Assembly (NCBI GenBank): GCA_003218375.1
Contig: QHNH01000016.1
Location: 149,707 to 182,944 of the forward strand
Source: Verrucomicrobiota bacterium
GTDB lineage: Bacteria; Verrucomicrobiota; Verrucomicrobiia; Chthoniobacterales; UBA10450
Direction of reading: 5' to 3'
Length of the DNA: 33,238 nucleotides
The notes below the pieces were generated by a model. It was not told the origin of the DNA. It made no database searches and saw only the letters and a program-made list of their open reading frames with translations. This document shows, piece by piece, positions 22,908 to 31,278 of this stretch. The translations under genes and the position numbers were made by a program. Numbering within the stretch: position 1 is the stretch's first letter; every line of letters starts with the position of its first letter.

Positions 22908-23366
22908 ATGAAACTCGCTGATCTGCGCTCCGTCCTCGAAAGGCATCCCGATTCTTTCCCGCGTTTTGTCTTACCGGAAGGCGACTTTATTCCGCCGCAC
23001 GCCCATGTCACCGAGGTCGGCCACGTCGTGAAAAACTTCATCGATTGCGGAGGTGTGCTTGGAAAAAGCGAAACCGTGCTGCTCCAAACGCACGTGGGTC
23101 AGGATACCGACCACCGGCTGAAAACCGACCGGTTCGCGAAGATCCTCGAGCTCGGGAAGCGGGTCCTGCCGCACGACCAGCTCGAAGTCGAGGTCGAATA
23201 CGATTGTTGCGTGGTTGCGCAGTATCCGGTTTCGGAAGCGAAGCCCGCCGGCAAACATCTGGACGTGGTTCTCGGCAAGCGCCGCACCCAATGTCTCGCG
23301 CAGGAGCAACGCAAAGCCGCAGGGGCGACGGAGGCCTGCTGTGCCACCGCGGCGACCTGCTGCTAA
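22908..23366 (+). CDS. DUF6428-like protein of arsenic operons
   Basis: 152 residues beginning MKLADLRSVLERHPDSFPRF. It contains 'PPHAHVTEVGHVVKNFIDCGG', 'DTDHRLKTDRFAKILELG' and 'LEVEVEYDCCVVAQYPV', and ends in a Cys-rich tail 'TEACCATAATCC'. The HVTEVG...FIDCGG block and terminal CC...CC recall the DUF6428 proteins found in bacterial ars operons; function is not established. The tail cysteines and two His could bind trivalent arsenic (inference). It is the first gene after the promoter, probably leaderless, and ends 5 nt before arsR. Confidence 0.82.
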   Translation: MKLADLRSVLERHPDSFPRFVLPEGDFIPPHAHVTEVGHVVKNFIDCGGVLGKSETVLLQTHVGQDTDHRLKTDRFAKILELGKRVLPHDQLEVEVEYDCCVVAQYPVSEAKPAGKHLDVVLGKRRTQCLAQEQRKAAGATEACCATAATCC

Positions 23367-23371
23367 TCCCG

Positions 23372-23782
23372 ATGGATCTCGTTCACATCTACCAATGCTT
23401 CTGCGACCGGACCCGGCTTCGGATCCTGAATCTGCTCTCGCAATCGCCGCTTTGTGTCTGTCATTTCCAGGCGATTCTCGGCGAGTCGCAGGTAAAAATT
23501 TCCAAACACCTCGCTTACCTTCGCGACCGCGGAATGGTGAAGGTGGAGCGCGACCAGAACTGGATGGTTTATTCGCTTCTGGGTAAACCTGCGCCGGAAC
23601 TGGAAAGCAATCTCAAGTGCCTGCAGGATTGCATCCAATCGGATCCTCTCTTCGCCCGCGATCTAGGGAAGCTCGCGTCGATTCGGAAAAGTTGTTGCGA
23701 GCCCAGGACCGCGTTTCACGAATCCGACCGCGACCGGAGACGATATGGCAAAGCAAAACGTCCTTTTCATCTGCGTTCATAA
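23372..23782 (+). CDS. arsR: ArsR-family arsenic-responsive repressor
   Basis: Winged-helix repressor with 'DRTRLRILNLL', then 'LCVCHFQAILGESQVKISKHLAYLRDRGMVKV'. Cys28 and Cys30 form the Cys-x-Cys pair at the start of the recognition helix, as in the E. coli type arsenite sensor. The wing follows: 'RDQNWMVYSLL'. Extra cysteines occur near the C-terminus (CC at 108-109). 136 residues. The start ATG 23372 is the family start (MDLVHIYQCF); the longer open frame upstream is a shadow of the previous gene. The last 38 nt overlap arsC. Confidence 0.92.
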   Translation: MDLVHIYQCFCDRTRLRILNLLSQSPLCVCHFQAILGESQVKISKHLAYLRDRGMVKVERDQNWMVYSLLGKPAPELESNLKCLQDCIQSDPLFARDLGKLASIRKSCCEPRTAFHESDRDRRRYGKAKRPFHLRS

Positions 23783-24203
23783 CAGCGCCCGAAGTCAGAT
23801 GGCGGAGGCCTGGCTGAACGAAATCTGCGGCGATCATTTCGCGGCGGAAAGCGCCGGCCTCAAGCCGGGCACGATCAATTCGCTCGTCGTGGCCGTGATG
23901 AACGAAGCCGGCATCGATCTTTCGGGAAAGAAAACCCGGGCGGTCTTCGACGTTTGGAAGTCCGGCAAGTTGTTTCAATACGTCATCAGCGTCTGCAGCG
24001 AAGCGGAGGCGAAAGGCTGCCCGATTTTTCCCGGCCCAACCACGCGGCTGCACTGGCCTTTTCCCGACCCTTCGCAGGTGACCGGCACCCGGGAGGAAAA
24101 GCTGCAACAGGTCCGGGAGATCCGCGACGCGATCCGGGCCAAGGTCGAGCGATGGTGTGTGGATATCGGCGTCGCTGACGGTGAAGAAGCGGGGCACGGG
24201 TGA
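23745..24203 (+). CDS. arsC: Arsenate reductase, thioredoxin-coupled LMW-phosphatase type
   Basis: Reduces arsenate to arsenite for expulsion. It begins MAKQNVLFICVHNSARSQ, with the CX5R phosphate-binding loop (Cys10, Arg16). The redox relay cysteines are Cys84 and Cys92 in 'ISVCSEAEAKGCPIFPG', one residue further apart than in S. aureus ArsC. The catalytic Asp is in 'WPFPDPS' (Asp108). 152 residues. The start at 23745 has GGAG about 6 nt upstream and overlaps arsR. The stop overlaps the next gene's GTG start as GTGA. Confidence 0.95.
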   Translation: MAKQNVLFICVHNSARSQMAEAWLNEICGDHFAAESAGLKPGTINSLVVAVMNEAGIDLSGKKTRAVFDVWKSGKLFQYVISVCSEAEAKGCPIFPGPTTRLHWPFPDPSQVTGTREEKLQQVREIRDAIRAKVERWCVDIGVADGEEAGHG

Positions 24204-24810
24204 AGAAATACGCCGCCGAATTCATTGGGACGTTCGCACTCGTTTTCGCCGGGACTGGCGCCATCGTCATTAACGAGGTCAGCCACGGCGCGATCACGCA
24301 CGTCGGCATCGCGCTTACCTTCGGCCTCGTTGTGTTGGTGATGATTTACACGCTGGGCGACATCTCAGGCGCGCACATTAATCCGGCCGTCACGATTGGC
24401 TTTTGGCTCTCGCGCCAATTGGCCGGACGCGAAGTGCTGCCGTACATCGTCAGCCAATCCGCCGGCGCCCTCGCTGCCAGCGGGATCGTGCGGCTCCTGT
24501 TCCCGGATAACCGCCTGCTGGGCGCGACTCAGCCAGCCGGCGCCGCGTTGCAATCTTTCGTTTTGGAGTTCTTGCTTACCGCCTTGCTGATGTTCGTGAT
24601 TCTCGCGGTCTCGACCGGTTCGCCGGTCCGATTAGCGGCGCCTCGATGAATCCTGCGCGTTCGCTCGGGCCCGCGCTTGTCTCGGGACAAATCGCGAACC
24701 TCTGGATTTATCTCACCGCCCCCGTCATTGGGGCTGGTTTCGGAGTGCTCTGCTGTCGCTGCATCCGCGAACCCGGTTGTTGTTCAGGGCGCCGTTTCGA
24801 GCGGAGCTGA
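24200..24810 (+). pseudogene. aqpS: Aquaglyceroporin (AqpS-like), frameshifted and internally deleted
   Basis: The first frame (GTG 24200 to 24649) encodes MIP-family helices 1-4: 'EFIGTFALVFAGTGAIV', the first 'SGAHINPAVTIGFWLS', and helix 4 '[20 protein letters not shown]'. The rest continues in another frame from about 24628 to the TGA at 24808-24810: '[19 protein letters not shown]' (second NPA), '[17 protein letters not shown]' and a Cys-rich tail. The stretch expected between helix 4 and the second NPA, roughly 22 residues including helix 5, is missing. A deletion of about 67 nt would explain both the loss and the frame change. AqpS channels release arsenite. Assembly error is possible. 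Confidence 0.82.
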
Positions 24811-25500
24811 TCACTTAGCCGCAGACGCGGAATGCTGGTGCCGGATGTCCTCGGCGGCCGCAGCATACACGGCATCCTCAGCCATGTTCGTCGCGTGATC
24901 GCCGACGCGTTCGAGGCAGCGCGAAACAAAAATCAGATTCAAATAACCGCGCAGCTGTTCCGGATCCTCCGCCATCCGCTCGATCAAGCGGCGACCAGTC
25001 GCGCGGTTCAGCTCATCCAGGCCGTCGTCGCGCGGCACTATGGAACGCGCCAGATCGACGTCGGCGCGGACGTAGGCGTCGATCGCGTCTTTGAACATCG
25101 CCATGGCGTGCGCATGCATCGGCCGGATCAGTTCGGCTTCGGGTAACGCCGGATGCTGATTCAGTTTGCGCGCGCGCCGGGCGATGTTGGTCGCCTGGTC
25201 CGCCATGCGCTCGAGATTCGACGAAAGCTTCATCGCCGAAACCACCCGCCGCAGATCGGACGCGACGGGTTGAAATCGGAGGAGCAGATCGATCCCGTCC
25301 TTGTCGACCTGCTTTTCGAGTTGGTCGATTTCTTCGTCGTCGGCGATCGCAATCGCGCAAAGCTCGTCATCGCGTTGGAGGAGACCGGTAATGGCGCGGT
25401 CGAGGCTGCGCTCCGTCAGGCTCGACATCAGGAGGACGTTATTGCGCAAGGAAGCGAGTGCGTCGTCGAAGGTGCCAAGAATGTGTTTGGGTGCAATCAT
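24811..25500 (-). CDS. phoU: Phosphate-specific transport accessory protein
   Basis: Two PhoU helical-bundle repeats. Metal/partner-binding signatures are 'LERMADQATNIARRA' (first repeat) and 'LERVGDHATNMAEDAVY' (second); 'RFQPVASDLRRVVSAMKLS' is also typical. 229 residues, full length. PhoU links Pst to the PhoR kinase and represses the Pho response when phosphate is ample. It abuts the aquaporin pseudogene end to end with no gap. On the upstream side, repeat A lies 9 nt before its ATG. Confidence 0.96.
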   Translation of the reverse strand: MIAPKHILGTFDDALASLRNNVLLMSSLTERSLDRAITGLLQRDDELCAIAIADDEEIDQLEKQVDKDGIDLLLRFQPVASDLRRVVSAMKLSSNLERMADQATNIARRARKLNQHPALPEAELIRPMHAHAMAMFKDAIDAYVRADVDLARSIVPRDDGLDELNRATGRRLIERMAEDPEQLRGYLNLIFVSRCLERVGDHATNMAEDAVYAAAAEDIRHQHSASAAK

Positions 25501-25509
25501 GTTTTCTTC

Positions 25510-25580
25510 TGTAGCGGCGGTCTATGACCGTCGCATTCTCTTATGTATCAAATCGGCGACGCTCATAGAGCGCCGCTACA
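25510..25580. repeat. BIME-like inverted repeat, family A (copy 3)
   Basis: Arms of 25 bp at 25510-25534 and 25556-25580 differ at two positions only. The left arm has CGGTCTATGACCG, while the right arm in the same orientation has CGCTCTATGAGCG, so the two differences keep the arm's own small stem. It fills the phoU-pstB gap: 1 nt after the pstB stop and 9 nt before the phoU start. Confidence 0.92.
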
Positions 25581-25581
25581 G

Positions 25582-26403
25582 TTAACCGAAACGACCCGTT
25601 ATGTATTCCTCCGTTTGCCGCTGGCGGGGATTGGAAAAGATTTTGGCGGTGCCATCGAACTCGATCAGGCGGCCGAGATAAAAGAAAGCGGTATGGTCGG
25701 AGCAGCGGCCGGCCTGCTGCATGTTGTGAGTGACGATCACGATCGTGTATTGCTGTTTTAATTGCCGGATCAGCTCTTCCACTTTCGCCGTCGCAATCGG
25801 GTCGAGCGCGGAGCACGGCTCGTCCATCAGGATGATCTCGGGCTCGACCGCGAGCGCGCGCGCGATGCAGAGACGCTGCTGCTGGCCGCCGGAAATCCCG
25901 TAACCGCTCACGTGGAGCCGGTCTTTCACTTCATCCCAAAGCGCCGCGGAACGCAGGCTCCGTTCGACGGCTTCGTCGATCAGGGTCCGCTTCGTGATCC
26001 CCGCGATCCGCAACCCGTAGGCGACATTATCGTAAATCGATTTCGGGAACGGATTCGATTTCTGGAACACCATGCCGACCCGCCGCCGGAGATCGACCAC
26101 GTCCACCCCGGGAGCATTGATGTCGATGCCTTCGATCTCGACCGAGCCCCGCGTGATGCGGGCGCCGTCGATGAGATCGTTCATGCGGTTGAGGCAGCGC
26201 AGCAGCGTTGTCTTGCCGCAACCCGAGGGTCCGATGAAGGCGGTCACCGCGCGCGGCGCGATGCTCAACGTCACGTCGTGCAAAACCTGGTGATCGCCGT
26301 AGGCGAAATCCAGCTGCTTGATCTCGATCAGGCCCCGCCGGACTTCGGGCCCGCTCGCAGTGATCTGTGAGGTTTTCTCCGGCATCTCAACGACGCTTAC
26401 CAT
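25582..26403 (-). CDS. pstB: Phosphate ABC transporter ATP-binding protein
   Basis: ATPase of the high-affinity phosphate importer. Walker A '[19 protein letters not shown]', Q-loop '[19 protein letters not shown]', signature '[15 protein letters not shown]', Walker B '[16 protein letters not shown]' and H-loop '[18 protein letters not shown]' are all intact. About 273 residues. ATG 26403 overlaps the pstA stop by 7 nt; ATG 26385 (MPEKTSQ) is an alternative. Part of the minus-strand cluster phoB-phoR-pstC-pstA-pstB-phoU. Confidence 0.97.
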   Translation of the reverse strand: MVSVVEMPEKTSQITASGPEVRRGLIEIKQLDFAYGDHQVLHDVTLSIAPRAVTAFIGPSGCGKTTLLRCLNRMNDLIDGARITRGSVEIEGIDINAPGVDVVDLRRRVGMVFQKSNPFPKSIYDNVAYGLRIAGITKRTLIDEAVERSLRSAALWDEVKDRLHVSGYGISGGQQQRLCIARALAVEPEIILMDEPCSALDPIATAKVEELIRQLKQQYTIVIVTHNMQQAGRCSDHTAFFYLGRLIEFDGTAKIFSNPRQRQTEEYITGRFG

Positions 26404-27503
26404 GATAGACGACTCCGGCTTCGTTCTCGTAAAACAATCGATGTGAGCGCGATCAGCATCACGAGAAAAAGAAAGACGAACGCGCTGCCGTATTGGACCC
26501 GCTCCGTGTATTCGTTTTGCGGAATCTTCGAGCTGACGACGTAAATGTGATAGGGCAACGCCATCACGCCCTGGAAAAAGAAATCGGTGAAGCGCGCGAC
26601 CTGCCAGGGCATTTCATCTTTCATCGCGTAGGCGGCGGTGAACATAATCGGCGCCGTCTCGCCCGCCACTCGCGCGATGCCGAGAATCGACGAAGTCAGA
26701 ATTCCCGGCAATGCGTAAGGCAAAACGTTTTTGCGGATCGTTTGCCATTTGCTGGCGCCGAGGGCGAGCGAGCCTTCGCGTAAGCCTTGCGGCACGGCCC
26801 GGAGCGATTCCTCGCTCGCGGTAATGATCGCCGGGAGAACCATGAGCCCGAGCGTGAACCAGCCCGCGATGAGCGACACATTCCAGCCGAAGAAAATCAC
26901 GAACAATCCAAAACCGAAGAGACCAAAAACGATCGAGGGCACACCGGCGAGATTGAGGATCGCGATGCGAACCAGCCGGATGAGCGGCCCGTTCCGGCTG
27001 TATTCGCTCAGGTAAATCGCGCTGCTGATCCCAATCCCGAGCGCGAGCGCCATCGATCCGATCACGAGCAGCGCCGTCCCCACGATGCACGGCCAGATGC
27101 CGCCCGCCGAGTAGGCGACACTCGTCGCTTCCACTTCCACTCCGGGATGCACGCTTTTCCAGTCGCGGAACTCGCGATCGCCCAGCGTCATTTTCTTTCC
27201 CGCGAAGTCGAAAACGTAAAGCGTCTGCGGCGCCTGGCTCAGAAACGCCACGTTAATAAAAGGCGCTGTCCTCGTGAACACCGTGCGCCCGCCCTTGATG
27301 CCGATGTCGAGAAAGATATAAGTGGCCGCGGCCAGGATGAGATAGGTGGCGAGCCGGAAGATCCAGAAAGTCAGCGCTTCGAGGAAACGTCCGCGGCCAA
27401 ATGACGAATGACGAATGACGAATGACGAAGGAGAGCCTGCGTTCGAAGCCGTTTCGTCATTCGTCATTCCTTCGACATTCGTCATTCGAGCTTCGTCATT
27501 CAT
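26397..27503 (-). CDS. pstA: Phosphate ABC transporter permease with repeat-derived N-terminus
   Basis: Permease with BPD-type core: '[38 protein letters not shown]' and the EAA-like '[36 protein letters not shown]'. TM1 is '[22 protein letters not shown]', followed by a periplasmic stretch of about 90 residues. ATG 27503 lies 5 nt after the pstC stop. The first 35 or so residues ([12 protein letters not shown] ... [10 protein letters not shown]) are encoded by repeat B and do not resemble any permease. An in-frame start further upstream (27557) overlaps pstC. No ATG lies between the repeat and TM1. Confidence 0.93.
   Translation of the reverse strand: MNDEARMTNVEGMTNDETASNAGSPSSFVIRHSSFGRGRFLEALTFWIFRLATYLILAAATYIFLDIGIKGGRTVFTRTAPFINVAFLSQAPQTLYVFDFAGKKMTLGDREFRDWKSVHPGVEVEATSVAYSAGGIWPCIVGTALLVIGSMALALGIGISSAIYLSEYSRNGPLIRLVRIAILNLAGVPSIVFGLFGFGLFVIFFGWNVSLIAGWFTLGLMVLPAIITASEESLRAVPQGLREGSLALGASKWQTIRKNVLPYALPGILTSSILGIARVAGETAPIMFTAAYAMKDEMPWQVARFTDFFFQGVMALPYHIYVVSSKIPQNEYTERVQYGSAFVFLFLVMLIALTSIVLRERSRSRLSW
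27401..27503. repeat. Inverted repeat, family B (copy 2)
   Basis: Four tandem ATGACGA units (27401-27431) on the left and TTCGTCATT / TCGTCATTCGTCATT units (27452-27503) on the right. It is the same as 8071-8157, and again begins a few nucleotides downstream of a stop codon (pstC, minus strand) and runs in frame into the next gene. Confidence 0.9.
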
Positions 27504-27508
27504 CTGCT

Positions 27509-29029
27509 CTACCCAACGCTCATCCGGAACCGCGCCACGAACCGTTGTGCGAGCCAATTAATTCCCAGCGTGATCGTAAACAGCACGAGCCCCACCATGA
27601 AAAGCGCCCGGTAATGCGTGCTGCCCCGCACCACTTCGCCCATTTCCTGGGCGATAATGCCAGTCATCGTGTGGACCGGCTGAAAGACCGCGCCCAGGCC
27701 CTGGCTGAAATCAGGAATGGCGATGCGATTACCGGCGCAAAGCAGGACTACCATTGTCTCGCCGATCACGCGCCCGAGCCCGAGCAACACCGCGGAGACG
27801 ATGCCGGAGAGCGAGGCCGGCACGATAACCCGCGCGATGGTTTGGAGCCGGTTCGCGCCAAGCGCGTACGACGCTTCCTTGAATCCGCGCGGCACATTGC
27901 GAAGCGCATCTTCCGCCAGCGTAAAAATCGTGGGCACCGCCATGAGCGCGAGCAGGCAGCCGGCGGTGAAAATATTCAGCCGCTCGCTGATCGGGAAAAA
28001 CGAGACCCACTTGAACAATGACGATTGCGACGCAGCCCGGATAGCCTGGCCGACCACCGCGATCCCGAAAAATCCGAGGACGACCGAGGGGATCGCCGAG
28101 ATGAATTCGATGTAGGGTTTGATCAATCGTTTCTCGTGGCGGGAAGCGACTTCGCTCACGTAAATCGCCGAGGCCACCCCAAGCGGCACCGCGATCACCA
28201 GGGCGACGATCGAAACCATCACGGAACCGACCAGTAGCGGCACGATCCCGTACCAATCCTGCCAGAAACTCGCCGTCACCCATTCGCGACCGAAAAGGAA
28301 CGAGCTGAGCGACCGATACCACGGGATCGGTTCGTCCGCGGACCATTCCCGCAGTTTCTTCGAGGCAACCGGGAAGCCGGCGAGATAATCGCGCACCGCG
28401 ATTTTCCATTGGTCGAAACTTTTCTGTTCGGCGGTGTCAGGCAATGCCGGCGCGGTCGCCATCAGGTTGGAAACGCTGGCGGTCATCTCGGCGCTGACCG
28501 ATTCGAAAGTTGCGCCGCGCTCTCGCAACGCACGAAGCGCCGTCTCGCTCCCGGAGTTATTGCCCGCCGCCAGTTGTTCCTTCAAGGCGCTCGCCTGTTC
28601 GGTAAGATCGGAAACGAGGCCGTGCAGATTCTCGGCGGTATCGCTGAACCCGGAGGCGAATTGATCGAAGGGTGCGAGCGCCGCGTTGATCTCGTCCGGC
28701 GCGGCGTTTCGTTTTTCCAACGAGCGGACTTCGCGTAAACGGATCTCGCTCAACTTTCGCGAAAGCGCTTCATGCTGTGTGGTGACGGCGCGAATGATGT
28801 CGACGTATTCGAGCCCGGCCTGCCGATAGAGCTGCAGGTTCGCCAGGTTTTGGCCGAAGAACCCGAACCCTTCGCGGAAAAGGAAGATCGTGATCAACGC
28901 GAGCACGATGACGGCGACGAGGGCGTTGCCGCCGAAGAAGGCCTTGATGCCCTGTTCGATCGCCATCTGGGCGCGGCGCGATTTCCTCCGTGCGGGAATC
29001 AAGATGCGGGAGGCGGCGACGCGTTCCAT
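27509..29029 (-). CDS. pstC: Phosphate ABC transporter permease with large periplasmic insert
   Basis: 506 residues against about 320 in E. coli. TM1 is near 33-52 ('[18 protein letters not shown]'). A long, charged, helical and coiled-coil-like segment (about 60-255: '[19 protein letters not shown]', '[14 protein letters not shown]', '[18 protein letters not shown]') comes before TM2 (about 262-285). The core permease follows: '[37 protein letters not shown]' and '[24 protein letters not shown]'. The insert probably lies in the periplasm and may contact PstS. ATG 29029 chosen; ATG 28966 (MAIEQGIK) is a shorter alternative. Confidence 0.94.
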   Translation of the reverse strand: MERVAASRILIPARRKSRRAQMAIEQGIKAFFGGNALVAVIVLALITIFLFREGFGFFGQNLANLQLYRQAGLEYVDIIRAVTTQHEALSRKLSEIRLREVRSLEKRNAAPDEINAALAPFDQFASGFSDTAENLHGLVSDLTEQASALKEQLAAGNNSGSETALRALRERGATFESVSAEMTASVSNLMATAPALPDTAEQKSFDQWKIAVRDYLAGFPVASKKLREWSADEPIPWYRSLSSFLFGREWVTASFWQDWYGIVPLLVGSVMVSIVALVIAVPLGVASAIYVSEVASRHEKRLIKPYIEFISAIPSVVLGFFGIAVVGQAIRAASQSSLFKWVSFFPISERLNIFTAGCLLALMAVPTIFTLAEDALRNVPRGFKEASYALGANRLQTIARVIVPASLSGIVSAVLLGLGRVIGETMVVLLCAGNRIAIPDFSQGLGAVFQPVHTMTGIIAQEMGEVVRGSTHYRALFMVGLVLFTITLGINWLAQRFVARFRMSVG

Positions 29030-29102
29030 GGCGGCCCCAAGTTTCGCGGAAGCGTTAGTCCTCCGGCAACGGCTTTAGTGTTACGTTTGTGTGACACGAT
29101 CC

Positions 29103-29224
29103 GCTCCGGGTAGCGCGCGCGTCTCGCGCGTTGGTTTCGGCGTCTCGCCGAAACAAGCTTTCAGAAAAGTCCGCGATGGCGAGACGTCATCGCCAACGCG
29201 CGAGACGCGCGCGCTACCCGGAGC
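29103..29224. repeat. BIME-like inverted repeat, family D (copy 2)
   Basis: Perfect 32-bp arms (29103-29134 and 29193-29224) each hold a CGCGCG...CGCGCG mini-stem. The centre adds a perfect 9-bp hairpin GTTTCGGCG-tct-CGCCGAAAC (29134-29154) and a partial one near 29178-29194. The right arm overlaps the end of phoR and supplies its stop codon. Confidence 0.9.
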
Positions 29225-30497
29225 CCGCGGCGACGCGAACCGGCAACACCACGCTGATCGTCGTCCCGTTCCCCAGCTCGCTGCTCGCTTCGACGGTGCC
29301 GCCGTGCAATTGCGCAATATGTTTCACGATCGACAATCCGAGCCCGGTTCCACTTTGTTCGCCGCTGCGCGATTTATCGGCGCGATAAAAACGTTCGAAA
29401 ATTCGCGGCAAATCGTTCGGCGAGATTCCGCTTCCCTGGTCCGTCACGCTGATCCGCACCGAATCGCCGGCGGGTTCCGCCCGCAGGAAAATCGTGCCGC
29501 CGGGCTTCGAATATTTCACGGCGTTATCGAGCAGGTTGTAGATCAATTCCTGGAGCCGCGTCTCATCTGCGCGGGGTCGCGGCAGATTTCCGGGGAAATT
29601 CAGGTGCGACTTGAGCTGCTTCGCCGCAAAACGTTTTTCCCAGTCGCGCATGATCGAATGCAACAGCTCCGGGAGATCGACCTCGGATAAAGTCAGCTCC
29701 ATGCCCGGCGATTCGAGCCGGGCCAGGCTGAGGACATCTTCCACCAGCGCGTTCAACCGGTTGGAATGGCGCTCCATGACCTCGAGGATGCGGAGCAATT
29801 CGCCGGGCGGCTGGTGCGGATCGTCGAGCAAAGTCTCGAGATAACCGCGAAAGATGGAGAGCGGGGTGCGCAATTCGTGGGACACGTTCGCCACGAAATC
29901 GCGCCGCATTTTTTCCACCTTCCGGAAATGAGTCACGTCGCGGAATAAAATCACCGCGCCCTTCGTCTCCGCGGAATTTTCACCGAACGGGACCGCGGTG
30001 ACCTCCATCTCGCGCGATTCGGTGCCGCCTCGCGAAATCTCGATCGAACCGCGTTGCGGTTCCTGCTGGCGGATCGCCTCGACGGCGAGGCGATCGGCCG
30101 AGGCGTTATGGACGAGCTCCAGGAGCGTGCCGCCGGAAACTTTTTCCGCGAGCCCGAAGATGCGCCGGAATTCCGGGTTGATGAGCTGGACGTTTCGCCG
30201 TTCATCGATCACGGCGAGGCCATCGGGCATCGCCCCGAGAATTGTTTGCGCGCTCGATTCGCTTTCGCGCGCCCGCTTTTCCAGGTCGCCCCGGCGATCC
30301 AGCAGCGTTTCGAGCGCAAGGCCCACGTGGCGCGCCTCGGGATTACCGCTGATGAGAAACTTCCGGGGCGGCCGTTTCTCGACAATGGCGTCCGCCAATT
30401 CCCGGGCGTCTTTCCAGGGCGCGATCCATTTTCGCCAGACGGCGAGCGCGACGATCAGCCCGACCGCGACGAGCGCGTAAAAGGCGATCCATCCCAT
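29214..30497 (-). CDS. phoR: Phosphate-regulon sensor histidine kinase
   Basis: One N-terminal membrane helix ('WIAFYALVAVGLIVALAVW', 3-21), a PAS domain (about 82-190), then the H-box 'FVANVSHELRTPL' with His207. The ATP-binding part has N-box 'ELIYNLLDNAVKYS', G1 'DQGSGIS', F-box 'RIFERFYRAD' and G2 'GTGLGLSIVKH'. 427 residues. The lack of a large periplasmic sensor is typical of PhoR, which senses through Pst/PhoU. ATG 30497 overlaps the phoB stop in TGATG. The last residues (GSG) and the TAG stop lie in repeat D. Confidence 0.94.
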   Translation of the reverse strand: MGWIAFYALVAVGLIVALAVWRKWIAPWKDARELADAIVEKRPPRKFLISGNPEARHVGLALETLLDRRGDLEKRARESESSAQTILGAMPDGLAVIDERRNVQLINPEFRRIFGLAEKVSGGTLLELVHNASADRLAVEAIRQQEPQRGSIEISRGGTESREMEVTAVPFGENSAETKGAVILFRDVTHFRKVEKMRRDFVANVSHELRTPLSIFRGYLETLLDDPHQPPGELLRILEVMERHSNRLNALVEDVLSLARLESPGMELTLSEVDLPELLHSIMRDWEKRFAAKQLKSHLNFPGNLPRPRADETRLQELIYNLLDNAVKYSKPGGTIFLRAEPAGDSVRISVTDQGSGISPNDLPRIFERFYRADKSRSGEQSGTGLGLSIVKHIAQLHGGTVEASSELGNGTTISVVLPVRVAAGSG

Positions 30498-31189
30498 CAG
30501 CGTTTGGCTTCCCGGATGCGATAGCCGAACCCGCGGACAGTCTCGATCGCGTCGGCCGCTTTGCCCAGTTTCTTGCGAAGCCGTCGCACATGGGTGTCGA
30601 CCGTGCGGGTGTCGATGATGCTTTCGTAACCCCAGACCTCGTTGAGCAACCGGTCCCGTTCCTGCACCCGTCCCTGCCGCCGCATCAGCATGCTCAGCAA
30701 CTTGAACTCGACACTCGTCAGCCGCACCGGCTTTCCGCCGACATCGACGTGATGCCGGGCCGGATCGAGCGTGATCGGTCCGATCGATAATTTCTTTTCC
30801 TCGGTGCTTTCGCCTTTGCCGCGGCGCAGGATCGCGTTCACCCGCAGGACCAGCTCGCGTGGGCTGAACGGTTTCGTCACGTAATCATCCGCGCCGAATT
30901 CGAGCCCCACGATCCGATCGATCTCCTCTGCCTTCGCCGTCAGCATCAATACCGGAATGTCGCGCGTGGCTGCATCTGTCTTCAGCACTTTGCAAATCTC
31001 GAGTCCCGGCATTTTCGGCAGCATCAAATCGAGAATGATGAGCGCCGGCGCTTCTTCCCGCGCCATCCGCAGCCCCGTCGCCCCGTCGGTCGCCATGCTT
31101 AAGGCAAAGCCCGCTTTTCGCAGATGCAGCGACAACAGATCGATCACGTCCTGCTCGTCATCGATGATAAGAATTTTCGTGCTCGCCAT
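30497..31189 (-). CDS. phoB: Phosphate-regulon response regulator
   Basis: OmpR/PhoB type. The receiver domain has Asp10/Asp11, phosphorylated Asp54 in 'LIILDLMLPKMPG', Thr84 in 'LMLTAKAEE', and Lys106 in 'YVTKPFSPRELVLRV'. The winged-helix output domain has 'LTSVEFKLLSMLMRRQGRV' and 'VDTHVRRLRKKLG...IETVRGFGYRI'. 230 residues. The start at 31189 has GGAG 6 nt upstream. A TTGACA hexamer at 31241-31236 on the minus strand may be its -35 element, but the matching -10 is poor. First gene of the cluster. Confidence 0.95.
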   Translation of the reverse strand: MASTKILIIDDEQDVIDLLSLHLRKAGFALSMATDGATGLRMAREEAPALIILDLMLPKMPGLEICKVLKTDAATRDIPVLMLTAKAEEIDRIVGLEFGADDYVTKPFSPRELVLRVNAILRRGKGESTEEKKLSIGPITLDPARHHVDVGGKPVRLTSVEFKLLSMLMRRQGRVQERDRLLNEVWGYESIIDTRTVDTHVRRLRKKLGKAADAIETVRGFGYRIREAKR

Positions 31190-31278
31190 GGCCAGCTCCG
31201 GGGGCCGACCAAGCTTCGCAAAGCGAATGCCCGCTTGTCAAAGATGCGTCACGATACGCGGACGAAAGTGGTAGCGGA

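Noticed and set aside
31213-31241. Possible phoB promoter with TTGACA on the minus strand
   Set aside because: The -35 is good, but no acceptable -10 appears at 16-18 nt; left as a remark in the phoB entry.
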